Part shown: piece after piece, positions 46,534-56,468 of the stretch
Numbering within the stretch: the first letter of the stretch is position 1
Layout of the letters: the number at the start of each line of letters is the position of its first letter
Source of the DNA: Portulaca oleracea
Taxonomy: Eukaryota; Streptophyta; Magnoliopsida; Caryophyllales; Portulacaceae
Direction: 5' to 3'
Length of the DNA: 64,000 nt
Assembly: GCA_029582165.1 (NCBI GenBank)
Contig: CM055874.1
Span: 45,953,769 to 46,017,768 of the forward strand
The notes under the pieces: generated by a model
The model's input: only the letters and a program-made list of their open reading frames with translations
Databases searched by the model: none
What the model was told of the DNA's origin: nothing
Made by a program: the position numbers and the translations under genes

Positions 46534-46567
<34 letters not shown>

Positions 46568-46678
46568 AGAGAGAGAAACTAGAGAGAAGTTAGAGAGTGA
46601 AGGTCAAGGGCGATATTGGAAATTATTATGAAAAAGTGGGCGACATTAGTAAAAAGGGGGCGACGAAAAGCAAACGGG
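45692..46678. mobile_element. Nested foldback element with GC-rich double palindrome
   Basis: Left end GGGCATTGCTTAATGTCGCC, right end inverted as CCCGTTTGCTTTTCGTCGCC, with ACTAATGTCGCCC subterminally on both sides. Flanks are identical: TAAACTTA at 45684-45691 and 46679-46686. CT/GA-rich blocks (TCTCTCTCCTCTC, GAGAGAGAAACTAGAG) and ATT-trinucleotide runs are mirrored inside. The centre, about 46250-46395, is nearly a perfect palindrome (AATTCAACCTAAAT against ATTTAGGTTGAATT, both beside AAACCGTTAATTTATTAA). No protein-coding role is evident. Confidence 0.78.
45841..46205. repeat. Two GC-rich palindromic units in direct repeat
   Basis: Unit 1 (about 45841-45996) starts AATCCGAAAATACGGTTGCG and ends with its complement CGCAACCGTATTTTCGGATT. 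Inside it GGCACGAAACGTGCC and GGTGTTGCCGCGACC lie near the centre. Unit 2 (about 46043-46195) repeats it at high identity. Each unit is about 65% GC or more inside DNA that is about 80% AT or more. Because each unit is self-complementary, similar short peptides are read on both strands; they are not treated as genes. Confidence 0.8.
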
Positions 46679-47200
46679 TAAACTTATAGTGATACTCAAT
46701 TACATATTTCATTGACTTACACTTTTTGTTTTTAAAAAAATAATTTGATACTCCCTTCGTCCCAATTAATTTATTCAGTTTTCTTTTTCACGTTCTTCGA
46801 TGTAACATTTTGACTACTAGTTTTTCACATTTTATCTTAGCAAGACTAATAATATCGTATTCAAGTAATAATATTTTTCATTACAAATCTAATAATGACA
46901 GTCTTGTATAATGATTCAACATATAATTTGATAATTAACGATCAAGATTTAAAATTTTTTTGACCTAATTAGTCAACTTGGACAAGTTATTTGGAACAAA
47001 GAGAGTATTATTTTAGGGTTTTTGGATTGCTGCTAAATTGGACACCCCTGTTATGTTTTTTGAGATTTTTTTTACGGTGTCCACTTGCTCCGATTAAGAA
47101 AATTTCTTCCGAATAATATTAGAGAATCACAAATTTTCCATTGGCCAGGGGTGTCCGTGGACACCCCTACCACAGCTACAAGTCCGCCCCTGTTGATGAC

Positions 47201-47676
47201 ATGATATGGGATGAGATGAGAATGAAATAAGGTTGTGTAGGGTATTTCAGTGGAGAAAATGAAACTTGACTCGCGAGACTGATGATGAGAGTATCATAAG
47301 ACTAGTTTAATCGTGAGTTTAACACACAAATATTTTAATTATGTTTTTCTCTTACCTCATCTATCTCATTCTATCAATATAACCCAATTAATAGCATTAG
47401 TAAGACTCATCACTTAGTTTTTTTAATTAATATGAATGAAACTCATGTTCACCACGGGAAAACTAGCTAAATAAATTAATAATTTTGACTCTGTTGGTAA
47501 GGTTCCAAAACTTACACCTCATACAATGAGCCAAACTCAAACTATTGTAGGTGTTCTTATTAATTCTTGTAGACCATTCATTTGAGAGGAGGTAGGTAGT
47601 CGCACTGTTAACTAATTGCCACTACCAACAACAATTCATTTCTCACCCGACACTAAATCGAGAAAAGTTGGGTGGG
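47201..47676. other. Spacer, no gene
   Basis: AT-rich sequence between the hAT-type element and the LINE; no coding or repeat signal is clear. Confidence 0.45.
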
Positions 47677-47695
47677 AAATGATAAGCCAAACTAT

Positions 47696-49504
47696 TAACC
47701 TTCACAGCACGTAGAGTCCGTTAACCTTCTCGACAACCCAGAACACTTTTCGGCCACCGTCCTTGGTCGCCGGAGAGTTCATCAGCCTCTCGGGAAGTCA
47801 GTGCTCTGGTTGCCGGGTTGCGCGCCTCTCTGTCTCCTCCCCCCGGTTCTTTTGCTGCCTCTATAAACCCTAGATTTCGCCTCATCTGACCTCGACCTAG
47901 TCGTCGGGCCGCTTTTGGTCGTCGTTCTTGGTCGCGGTGGGTTTTGTGTTGCTGGCCTGCGTGAGTGCGCCCGTTCTCTGCTCAGTAGGTTCAGGTGCCA
48001 TTGCTCAAGTCTCAGGCGCCTTCTTGTAACTACATTTTCCCCTCAGGAATAAGATGTTGGGTATGGGGTTTTTGTTGTTGTTCTGTGGGTTACTCCCTTT
48101 TGTTTTGATCATGGATTTAAGCAGCAGATTTCTTGATAGGTTTAAGGCGTTGAAATTTGAACTTGAGTGTCTTGTTTCCTCCATTTCCTTTTTTCTTCAA
48201 AAGTTGTGTGTCGGGCCTCCTTGAATAGAGTTTGGGAAATTATTGTTATATTTGAAAGAGTTGGGGGAGGTTCATGGAGGGTTGTTGACTCCCTCCCCTG
48301 TTCAAAATTATATGCTTAGTGGTGTTGGTGTTGTTGTCAATGATTTACCCCTCAACGTTGGCTCTGTTGTGTTTGATATGCCTTCTAAGAATAAGCGTTT
48401 CTACTCCCCTTTTATTGATAATCTTCCTATCAACATGGGAAGCTTGAGGCTTAAGAGTTTTTAGCAAGTTTGGAGATATCATTGATGCATATATCCCCGC
48501 TAAAGTTGGAAAGAATGGTAGAAAATTTGGTTTTGTCTGGTATGCAAATAGGGATGATAGGAGAAAAACCATTAATTAGATCAAACTTAGAATTGTCGAT
48601 CACAGGAAGCTCTTTCTTTCTTGGGCTAAATTCAACAAAAAAACAAGTTGTTAGACTTCCTGCTATTGCAAAATAGAAGTGGACCCCAAGAAGAATAATT
48701 GTGGTGTTGTTATTTCAAATGTTTTACACATCTCGTCCCCTTCTGAGTTAACAATAGGCTGAGGAATTTTGGGAAAGAAGACACGGTGTGCCCAACTCTT
48801 TTGAGGCTTCCGATTGTGACGGTTATGTGAATGCTTCTAGCGAAACTATTACAAACCCTATGAATATTGTTTTGGATAACAACAAGCATGCAAGTAGGCT
48901 GTCTTATAAGGATTCTCTCTTGAGTGGATTCAAAATCAATCGGGCAGTGGATAGGGATTAAGAGGCCGACTCTGACAGTGATTGCACTCATAGCAACCCG
49001 ATTGAATCCTTTGATGGTGTGGCTAAGCATGCATATTTTGAAGAATCCATCATTGAGGCTTCGAAGGGTAAAGTCAAGAGTAAGAGAAAACTGAACATGT
49101 TGATGATAATTAAGTGGCAGCTTGTAAGATATGCAACTTGAAGAGTTGTTCGTGGTCAAAAAGATAGTCAGAAGGTTATGATGAATATGCTCGCGAACAT
49201 GTTGGAAGATGACAGTCTTGATGATATTGAAACTGAGATAGACCGAAGGACTGTGATTACTGACAATGCTATAGGCGTGCGAGTCCTCGATGATCCACCA
49301 AACTGAAGTTATTGATCTTACATCATGTTTGAGATGTGGAGGTTTCATTTGGATGTGATACACCCGAAAGTCCTTGTTGTGTTTATTTTATTTAACAGTT
49401 TGGTTGTAGCATTTTTCTTTTGGTGGTGGTTATTTGTTGTTTGGTATGTGGTTTGCTGTATTCTATGAAACTTTAAGCCTTTTGGCTATCAATAATCGAA
49501 AAGA
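47696..49504 (+). mobile_element. Non-autonomous L1-like LINE
   Basis: The 5' part is a GC-rich leader with CCGTCCTTGGTCGCCGG and GTCGTCGGGCCGC-type sequence, then a broken ORF1 with RRM-like motifs, then a 3' tail ending AAGCCTTTTGGCTATCAATA + A-rich. The flanks AAATGATAAGCCAAACTAT (47677-47695) and AAATGACAAGTCAACCATAT (from 49505) agree at most positions, as an aged target-site duplication would. No endonuclease or reverse transcriptase ORF2 lies between, so it is internally deleted and would depend on other LINEs. Confidence 0.7.
48243..48680 (+). pseudogene. Broken LINE ORF1 with RRM-like domain
   Basis: The frame reads NKRFYSPFIDNLPINMGSLR and stops at 48462-48464. One frame over it continues as SKFGDIIDAYIPAKVGKNG and KFGFVWYANRDD, the RNP1-like core of an RRM, then RIVDHRKLFLSWAKF. 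Plant L1 ORF1 proteins often carry an RRM of this kind for RNA binding. There are at least one frameshift and further stops, so no functional protein is expected. Confidence 0.65.
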
Positions 49505-49769
49505 AAATGACAAGTCAACCATATCTCAATTTAAAGTTGAGTGAGAAAATTGTATTCTCACTCGGTTGAATGGGTGGGATTGAAGAGAAAAGTGGGTGGG
49601 GCCGCCTCAATTAAGTAGTATTTTACTTGTGCATTTTGATGCCAACGACCATATCTTACATATCAACCATTCCTATAAAAGAGCTTAATTCATACTATGT
49701 CACAAATAGTGATTTCCAAAAATACCCTTGTTTTATATTTCTATTTTCTATGATGCCCTTGTTTACTAC

Positions 49770-49861
49770 TACTACTACTATTATTATTTACTATTATTAT
49801 TATTATTTATTGTTATTATTATTGTTATTATTATTATTATTACTATTATTACTATTATTAC

Positions 49862-49897
<36 letters not shown>

Positions 49898-50035
49898 CAT
49901 CATCATCATTATTATTATTATCATCATCATCATCTAACCTCCTTATAAAAGGAGCTAAGCAAAACCATGTCATAAAAGTTGATTTCCCAAAATACTCTTA
50001 CCTATTTTTTAAAATTTTTATTTTACCCTAACTCC

Positions 50036-50078
<43 letters not shown>

Positions 50079-50132
50079 CCCCTACCCATTTGTAAATTTT
50101 CCATTTCACACTAACTCACTAAAGCTATCACC

Positions 50133-50183
<51 letters not shown>

Positions 50184-50185
50184 CA
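49770..50185. repeat. (ATT)n trinucleotide arrays, three blocks
   Basis: ATT runs lie at about 49771-49935, 50035-50077 and 50133-50182. They are separated by related spacers (CATGTCATAAAAGTTGATTT and CACAAATAGTGATTTCC; TTTACCCTAACTCC and CACACTAACTCAC), suggesting duplication of a unit that ends in ATT repeats. The Ile/Leu/Tyr-rich ORFs here are artefacts. Confidence 0.9.
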
Positions 50186-50368
50186 ATCTATATTTATCAT
50201 CCCACGTACCTCATCAAAAACTACATATTTCACTTTTGTTTTCCTATTCTTGTTGTTTTTGTTGTTAGTAGTACTACTATTTGCAACCCATATTTGAAGT
50301 TTTCAATCCAACAAATACTCTTTTTATTTTTGGAAAATAGGAGATTAGTTCACTTAAACCATATCCAA

Positions 50369-50930
50369 TTATCTTAGTAAGGTGATCCAGTATACCAATC
50401 CAATTATCAAACAGAAGGACGTAGTGGTTCCATCTCCAATAATGTTAGTAAGGTGATCCAACAAAAAGCTTTTAACAAGAAGGAGGCCCTTCCAGAGTGG
50501 GGAGTTTTGAGGTTTTTGGGTGATGAAATAGAGGGATGAGTTGTGACAGTACTTTTGATATATCAGGTTGACCCAAGGGGAGTCCCAAGATAAAGCCACT
50601 TTCTAGAGAAGTTTGGTTAGAAACGCCTTATTCTAATCTTTGAAATCTTTAAGGCTAAAGCCACCAAGGATTTTAGGCATGCAGAGCTTCTCACAGCTGA
50701 TTCGAGCCATGAATCTCGAATTACCAGATTTATTCCAAATAAACCTTTTGGTCGAAGATTCTAACGCTTTAGGACAGAAAATCCTAGACTTATTAGGGTT
50801 CAGGTGGAAGCCTGACAGAAGGCTGAACTTATTGAGGACATTGATCATATTTCTTGGATTAGATGGAGTAACATGTCCAAAAACCACAACATCGTCAACA
50901 TAGAACACATGGGAAGACCTAAATTGTCTA
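50369..50930 (-). pseudogene. LINE reverse transcriptase fragment
   Basis: The minus strand reads MFYVDDVVVFG (50908 onward), containing the (F/Y)xDD catalytic motif of non-LTR reverse transcriptase, then LSGFHLNPNKSRIF (thumb-side block), then after a deletion RFIWNKSGNSRFMARISCEK with GGFSLKDFKD. A frame break near 50600 is followed by ALSWDSPWVNLIYQKY, also typical of the C-terminal part of plant LINE ORF2. Truncated at both ends, with internal loss, so inactive. It lies on the same strand as, and just downstream of, the next gene. Confidence 0.8.
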
Positions 50931-51049
50931 CAGGAGAAGGGCTTCCATCTACCAGTCTGATCTCCACAGCCTCGTCAATCTATCCATACCCGAAATCGAA
51001 ATACACCCGACCCGTATGGCATGCTTTGTGAACCTTGATCACATCAAAA

Positions 51050-52884
51050 CTATGCATTATATCCATTTTGAAATTTTGCACACAATTCTTCCTTTTTCTG
51101 ATATATCTTGTCCAACTTCTTGGCCAAAAACTTGATGCGTTTGTCAACCAGATCCTTCTGTTTCTCAAGCCGGTTGATGGTATGTTGCGTCTGTCTTATT
51201 TTCTCCATATATTGGCTGTAGGATGAAGTAGGGCATATACATTCATGATCATCGTAATTAACATCCTTCGTGCTTTTGATCACCTTGACTACTTCATAAC
51301 TTGTCATCTTAAGTTGCATTGTAGCTATATCTCTGAGAACGTCCCTTTCTTTTGCTAGATTGTTGTCATTCCTATGTCGTAGTTTCTGATGCAAGCATGC
51401 GATATGTCTCTTCTGACATATTCAAACCAAAACACACAAACTTGGTCATAAAATTTATCATTAACTTATAATGAAACACTAAAAACTTTTAGTACTAATT
51501 TCAAGTACATAAGGTTTAGGAATATCTACTAAATGTTAGTAGCCTGATCCCTATGTCGTAGTTTCTGAAGTCAAAGCATGAGATGAGACAACTAATTGAG
51601 CATTCGAGCTTACAATAAATTAAGCATTAAGATCCTCCCGAAAAAAGAAACAAAAGGATCTTGTTGAATTGCTTGAAATTAGTTTCTCAACAAATATCTA
51701 TTGAATAGAAGCAAGATTATCTTATAAATCTTTGCGTAATTGACCCCGACATTGATTGTTGCTATTGTTGTTGTTGTTGAGTGCTCAAAATATTATTTAC
51801 ATCCTATTTTATAAGCTTGGCAAACTGATTTGGGACCGAAACTCAAACTGAAAAATTGAACGCGGCCCACCGATACCCTAATGCATGGATGATCCCATCT
51901 TTACCTAGCCTGGACTGAAAGAAAGCCCAATAAGAAATGTAACCTGAAAAGTGACTTGGATAAGATTCACATCCAATTTTCCAACTCAAACTTGAACCTA
52001 ATATGAAAAAACCTCACTCGAGCAAACTCGAATAAGACTCACACAGAGTTAACTCTAATCCGAACGAACCATAAATTGGTTGAACTGACACCAACCCAAA
52101 CTCAAACCGATTCATCCGTTTGCCAAGTCTAATATTTTTTATTAGAATTTAGTCAAGGTAATCCAAATTTAATTTTTAAGTATGGAACCATCTCAACCAA
52201 AAGTTTAAGCTGATGTTTGTAGGTCTAATGATGGTTTTTATACTCTAACACGCCCTTTCACGCGAATGCCCTTTGGGCTTGAAGCGTGGATGTAGAAAAG
52301 GTTCCCTTCGTCTTGCAAAAATAAATATGAGGGATGCTGACATTTGAACCTGAAACTTCTTGTTCAGATTTGGATTTGATACCATGTAGAACCATCTTAA
52401 CTAAAAGCTTAAGAAAATAGATCTAGACCTAGAGAGATTAAGGACTTAAATTGAAGATTACCAATATAGGCTTGTTTTCTAAGCATAGTTGGTCCAAATA
52501 TTGTTGCTCAGGCTCTATGTTTTCCCTAGTCCTAATTATTATCGAATCCTTCAGTCCTTTGTGCTTCAATTTTTTCCAAGATATCTTGTTCGCCAGTGCA
52601 AATTGCCCTGATACCTACCCAATATATATGGATTAGAAAAAAAATGTTATTAGTTAATCCAAGAAAACAATAAACATCAAACTCATTTTTCGACAGATAT
52701 ATAAATGAAAATAAATTCAAACAGTAGTATTAATATTCAACAAAGAGGTGAAAAAGACCTTCGAACGCAACTCCTTGGTTATCTTTGAGCAATCTTCATC
52801 CAACTTTTGGATAGCTGGTGAAATGTCTTTTTTTACGGCTTCAAGAGCTGATACTTCTTCAATGTACGCTACTATATTTTTCAT
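51050..52884 (-). CDS. Second proton pump-interactor-like coiled-coil protein
   Basis: Exons are 52884-52759, 52614-52462 and 51412-51050: 642 nt, 213 aa, all introns in phase 0 and GT-AG. The N-terminus is MKNIVAYIEEVSALEAVKKD, then an acidic coiled coil. In exon 3, HIACLHQKLRHRNDNNLAKE with LRDIATMQ matches the LxxxIxHxxxxLxxEkxxLrxI block of proton pump interactors. RLEKQKDLVDKRIKFLAKKL followed by DKIYQKKEELCAKFQ resembles their later heptads. It lacks the FYYVKFK-type segment found in the gene at 37804-39671 and any membrane anchor. The two genes are about 11 kb apart on the same strand and may be split or degenerate tandem relatives. Family call moderate; function unproven. Confidence 0.55.
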
Positions 52885-53356
52885 TTTGTGCAAACTTTTT
52901 TTTTCTTATTTTTTTAGGGCTGAGAATGGACCTGGAAAATTGTATATTAAAATCAGCTTTGAGATCTGAGAAAAAGAGAGATGGAAGAAGAGTGTATGAA
53001 CTTGCTCTCCACGGCAAGAAATTAGTCAACTTCTATAAACTTCAATTAATTATCTGCCATTTGTTAATTATCTAAGTTATCATTGTTGATACTCACTCGA
53101 AGATAATTTAGAGCATATTAAACGAACCAAAGTGCCAAGAATTGATTGACTCAAAAAAAAGAAGTGCTAAGAATTGATGGCCAGATTGTTCAATCAGGTG
53201 GGTGGATTTAACTATGGGCAACTCGTGCCCTTGACCAAAAATGGTTATAAACCATGCATTTTGGACAAGGTAATCGAGTTGGTAATTATGTTTTTCTTTT
53301 CACTCCACACATGTGTTGAGCCAAGTGTTGGAAATTTTGTAATATTTTATTTGATG
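52885..53356 (-). other. Leader/promoter side of the 51050-52884 gene
   Basis: T/A-rich sequence upstream of the minus-strand ATG; leader probably to about 53000. No other feature before the LTR at 53357. Confidence 0.4.
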
Positions 53357-54440
53357 TGAAAGAACCTTAGAGGGGGGGTGAATAGGGTTATTGAATTTTT
53401 CTGCACAAATCACAACTTGACAAGGACGTTAGGTTCTCAGTCTGAACAAACTGAGAACTTCCTTCACACAAAATAGAATTAGAATGAATAAAGGACAAAT
53501 AATATATAACTGAATAACCTCCTTTATTGCACTGATCGAGAGATAACCTAAGGTAAAGGACCTTAGGTAGTACAACGGACCAAGCGCCTTACAATGGACG
53601 CTTCTTATTGTCTGGAAAGGCCTTCACAGTGAGGCGTTTATTGCTTCTGATGAATGACCTTTGCGGTGATCGGTTGAAATCCCAAAGGTGAATGTCCTTA
53701 GGGATTCAGACAAGCCCAGAAAACTTCGAACAGTTTCTGGGTAACTTACACAAATTCTCAGAATTCTTCACCCACCAAATTCGATTTGGTGTTTACACAT
53801 ATAGAATCCTAATTCCGTCTAGGATTCACACACGAAAGCCTAACACAACTCTAAATCCGTTAAGAGTTTGATAGCACTCTCAATATGAACATTCGAACAC
53901 CTCACTCAACTCAAGAACACACTCTTGGTTGAACTCTCGATTTCTTCCTTGGAATCGAATGCCTTCTTCAATCAACAGGTTATCTTCTTATAGTCGCAGC
54001 ATAGAGTCGTTGGAGATCCCTTGATACTTTCCTTCTTCGTGCTTTGTTCTTCCTTCCATTTTTGCTCCGATTTGTTTTCCTTTGAGTCTTCCGGATTTCG
54101 CGATCAAATCTTCTTCCTAAATCTTTGATTGATTGTTCCTACAAGTCAAGTAATTGCAATCAATTAGTTTGGATAGAAATAAGATGGAAAGTGGATTTGA
54201 GATTTCCAGAAGTTGGATATTGAAACTGTCGAAACAGTGGATATAAGTTTTCCAGAAAACTTCCCTGTTTCTGCGTGAACGTCCTTTTCCATTAGCGTTG
54301 TTTCTGCGTGAATGTCCTTGTCCATTGGCGCCTTGACGTAAATGTCCTTCAGCCTCTTTCAGCTTTCTGGATAAATGAATTTTGGCTTTTATTCAAAACA
54401 GATCCGATTGCCAGGGCAATGTCCTTGAGGGGTTCTCACA
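53357..54440 (-). repeat. 3' LTR (minus orientation)
   Basis: 1084 bp, nearly identical to 56469-57541. It includes short extra blocks near 53712-53745 (for example CAGTTTCTGGGTAAC) that are missing or shortened in the other LTR. Confidence 0.92.
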
Positions 54441-54639
54441 ATCTCCCCCTTTTTGATGAAAGACAAAATTCATTTACACCACTTCTCCCCCTTTTTGACT
54501 TTTATCAAAAAGTCTAGAGGGCTCCCTCTTTATAATGTAATCATCTCCAATAATCTGCACGACTCAACAAACTTGTTAGTCCTAGGAGAGGCTACTCCCC
54601 CTCAATATGTGCCGTAAAAATAATCAATGATACTGCTAA

Positions 54640-55440
54640 TTAAGGAGATCCATTTGTCAAGGTCCTTGACCCTAGATCTGACAAGGTCCTTGAGGGGTTC
54701 TTATTGTTGATGTAGGTAATGTCCTTGAGTGCTTCAAGCTCCTTTAAGTATCCGCTCTCCTTATACCTGCAAAAACTTTTGACACCCTTCCTCAAGCCAT
54801 AATTGACATTAAATTTAGGTGCTTGACTACTAGTACTAACCATGTTCGGAAGTCTTGTTCCTTTTGGAACCCAAACTTGTACAATTTTAGAACGATAATG
54901 ATTAAAGTAGGAAGGTTTACCATATTTGCTCTTGGGAGGAGATAAATGACCTTGATATCTTGCCCCAAGATAGTTGTGTCGTTCTTGGTGCCTAGAGTGA
55001 AATCTGTGGCCTTGATGCTCATTAAGGTCCTTGTCGCTTGGTTACGATAGCTTGATCTTGCGAGACACAATGTCCTTGATGACATTTTCTTTCTAGTTGC
55101 TTGGTTGTCTCGATCGAGACTTGTGATGACATCAAGGTTGGCCTTGAGGTCTAGTATTTCACTTTGAAAATGTCGACCTTGGAGGTAAGTCCTTCACAAT
55201 TTCTCGATTTTCATTGAGCTCCTTGAGGCCTTTGTTGGTTTCTTTTAGAGACCTAATCCTGTTTAAATGCTTGGTCTCCCTTCCAGTGAACTTTATGGAC
55301 ATTTTCCCAAGTACTTTTAGGGTAAGTGATGAGATCATCAAATGTTACCTCCTTGATTCATCCTCGTCACTTTCTTGGTAATCATCGCTTCATTGCACCA
55401 ACTTCCTCTGTATCGTTGGTGTCTTTTCTCATCTGCAGTG
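54640..55440 (-). pseudogene. Degenerate Copia internal region after gag
   Basis: Minus-strand frames 55085-54792 and 54843-54640 show LYKFGFQKEQDFRTW and, in another frame, APKFNVNYGLRKGVK. They resemble the linker before integrase (VWVPKG-type) with frameshifts. No catalytic integrase or reverse transcriptase motif is seen. The segment is also dense in GTCCTTGA words. Confidence 0.5.
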
Positions 55441-55459
55441 ACTAATGATCTCCTCATCA

Positions 55460-55693
55460 TCACTCCAAGTGGCCATGAGGCCATGTGATTTTCTTTTCTT
55501 TGTTCTTTCGTGGTAGGCGGTTCTTGATCAAGTGATCTGGGTCACCACAAAAGAAACAACAGAGTGAGTTAGTTCTATTATTTGATGAGTCACTACCTCT
55601 TTGGTTGATACGTGAAGGTCCTCTGGAGGTATGACTTTTCTTGCACGGTTGCTTGTGTTCCTTGGCCATCAGGCCAAGATCAGTCCTTATCAT
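55460..55693 (-). pseudogene. Frameshifted gag zinc-knuckle segment
   Basis: Reads CCFFCGDPDHLIKNR, a CX2CX4HX4C knuckle whose last Cys is replaced by Arg, followed by a basic PRKNKEKK tail. It overlaps the end of gag (55680) in another frame, so it is probably the original gag C-terminus displaced by a frameshift. Confidence 0.65.
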
Positions 55694-56408
55694 TGTCTTT
55701 AGGACAATAGATGTCCTTATGGGCTACGTCTTCCTTTTCATTTTGCCCTTCCTGGAGACGCTTTTCATGAGCAAGAAGTTTTCCAATGAGGTCATCTAAT
55801 TGGAGAGTTTCCACATTGTGAACTTCCTCTATTATAGTAACATTTGTTTCCCATTTCTTTCTCGTAAGGCATCTGAGGACCTTGTGAACTTTTTCTTCAT
55901 TGGAGTAGGTTTTCCCCAAGGACTTGAGATTATTGACTATGACAGTGAAACGTTTGTACATGTCCTTGACGGATTCTCCATTCTTCATTTTGAAGGATTC
56001 ATAGTCCTTGACATAATTGTTGCGCCTTATTCTTTGAGTTTGGCTCGTTCCTTCATATGTGGTCACTAAGGTATCCCACACCTGTTTAGCTGTATCACAA
56101 CCAGAGATAAAATCAAACTCATTAGAATCAAGTCCACAGTAAAGGATATGTAAAGCTTTAATATTTTTATTCGTCTTTTCTGCTTCTCTGGTAGAATAAT
56201 TGGATCTATCTTTGGGTTTCGTGATTCCTCTTTCAGTGATCATGGGAACAAAGTCTCCATTCTCAATTCTGTCCCAAAGGTCATAGTCTTGATCCATGAT
56301 GAATGTCCTCATACGCTTCTTCCAGTGTGCAAAGTTTGATCCTCTGAATAAAGGAGGACTGCTTAAGCAACGTCCTTGCCCTATATCACCATCTTCGATC
56401 CCCGCCAT
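55680..56408 (-). CDS. gag: Copia Gag polyprotein (UBN2/DUF4219 type), N-terminal part
   Basis: 242 aa from the ATG at 56408, just inside the primer site; the frame stays open upstream into the LTR but starts there are unlikely. Features include LFRGSNFAHWKKRMRTFI (the DUF4219 W-K-RM motif), AKQVWDTLVTTYEG (the AKEAWDxL motif), ESVKDMYKRFTVIVNNL and a C-terminal LIGKLLAHEKRL. In plant Copia elements this protein forms the virus-like particle. Here the ORF ends before the zinc knuckle, so RNA packaging through the knuckle would be lost. Confidence 0.85.
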   Translation of the reverse strand: MAGIEDGDIGQGRCLSSPPLFRGSNFAHWKKRMRTFIMDQDYDLWDRIENGDFVPMITERGITKPKDRSNYSTREAEKTNKNIKALHILYCGLDSNEFDFISGCDTAKQVWDTLVTTYEGTSQTQRIRRNNYVKDYESFKMKNGESVKDMYKRFTVIVNNLKSLGKTYSNEEKVHKVLRCLTRKKWETNVTIIEEVHNVETLQLDDLIGKLLAHEKRLQEGQNEKEDVAHKDIYCPKDNDKD

Positions 56409-56468
56409 GATCTTTACCACAGAGCGGTTAGTCTCTGAATCTTCAGTGGACCAAGCTCTGATACCAAT

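Larger units (their letters stand above)
45461..47192. mobile_element. Non-autonomous hAT-type element hosting a nested foldback element
   Basis: Starts CAGTGGCGGATCCAG and ends AGTCCGCCCCTG, flanked by the 8-bp near-duplicates TTGATGAT (45453-45460) and TTGATGAC (47193-47200). GGGGTGTCC words occur near both ends in inverted sense. No transposase is found. Its own sequence is about 745 bp once the nested insert at 45692-46678 is removed. Confidence 0.72.

Noticed and set aside
48710..49363. 217-aa minus-strand ORF, the longest single-exon frame after gag
   Set aside because: It lies antisense to the LINE 3' part; the composition and lack of any domain suggest a chance open frame.
49627..50031. 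134-aa plus-strand ORF rich in Leu/Tyr
   Set aside because: It is a translation of an ATT trinucleotide array, with no protein-like composition outside the repeat.
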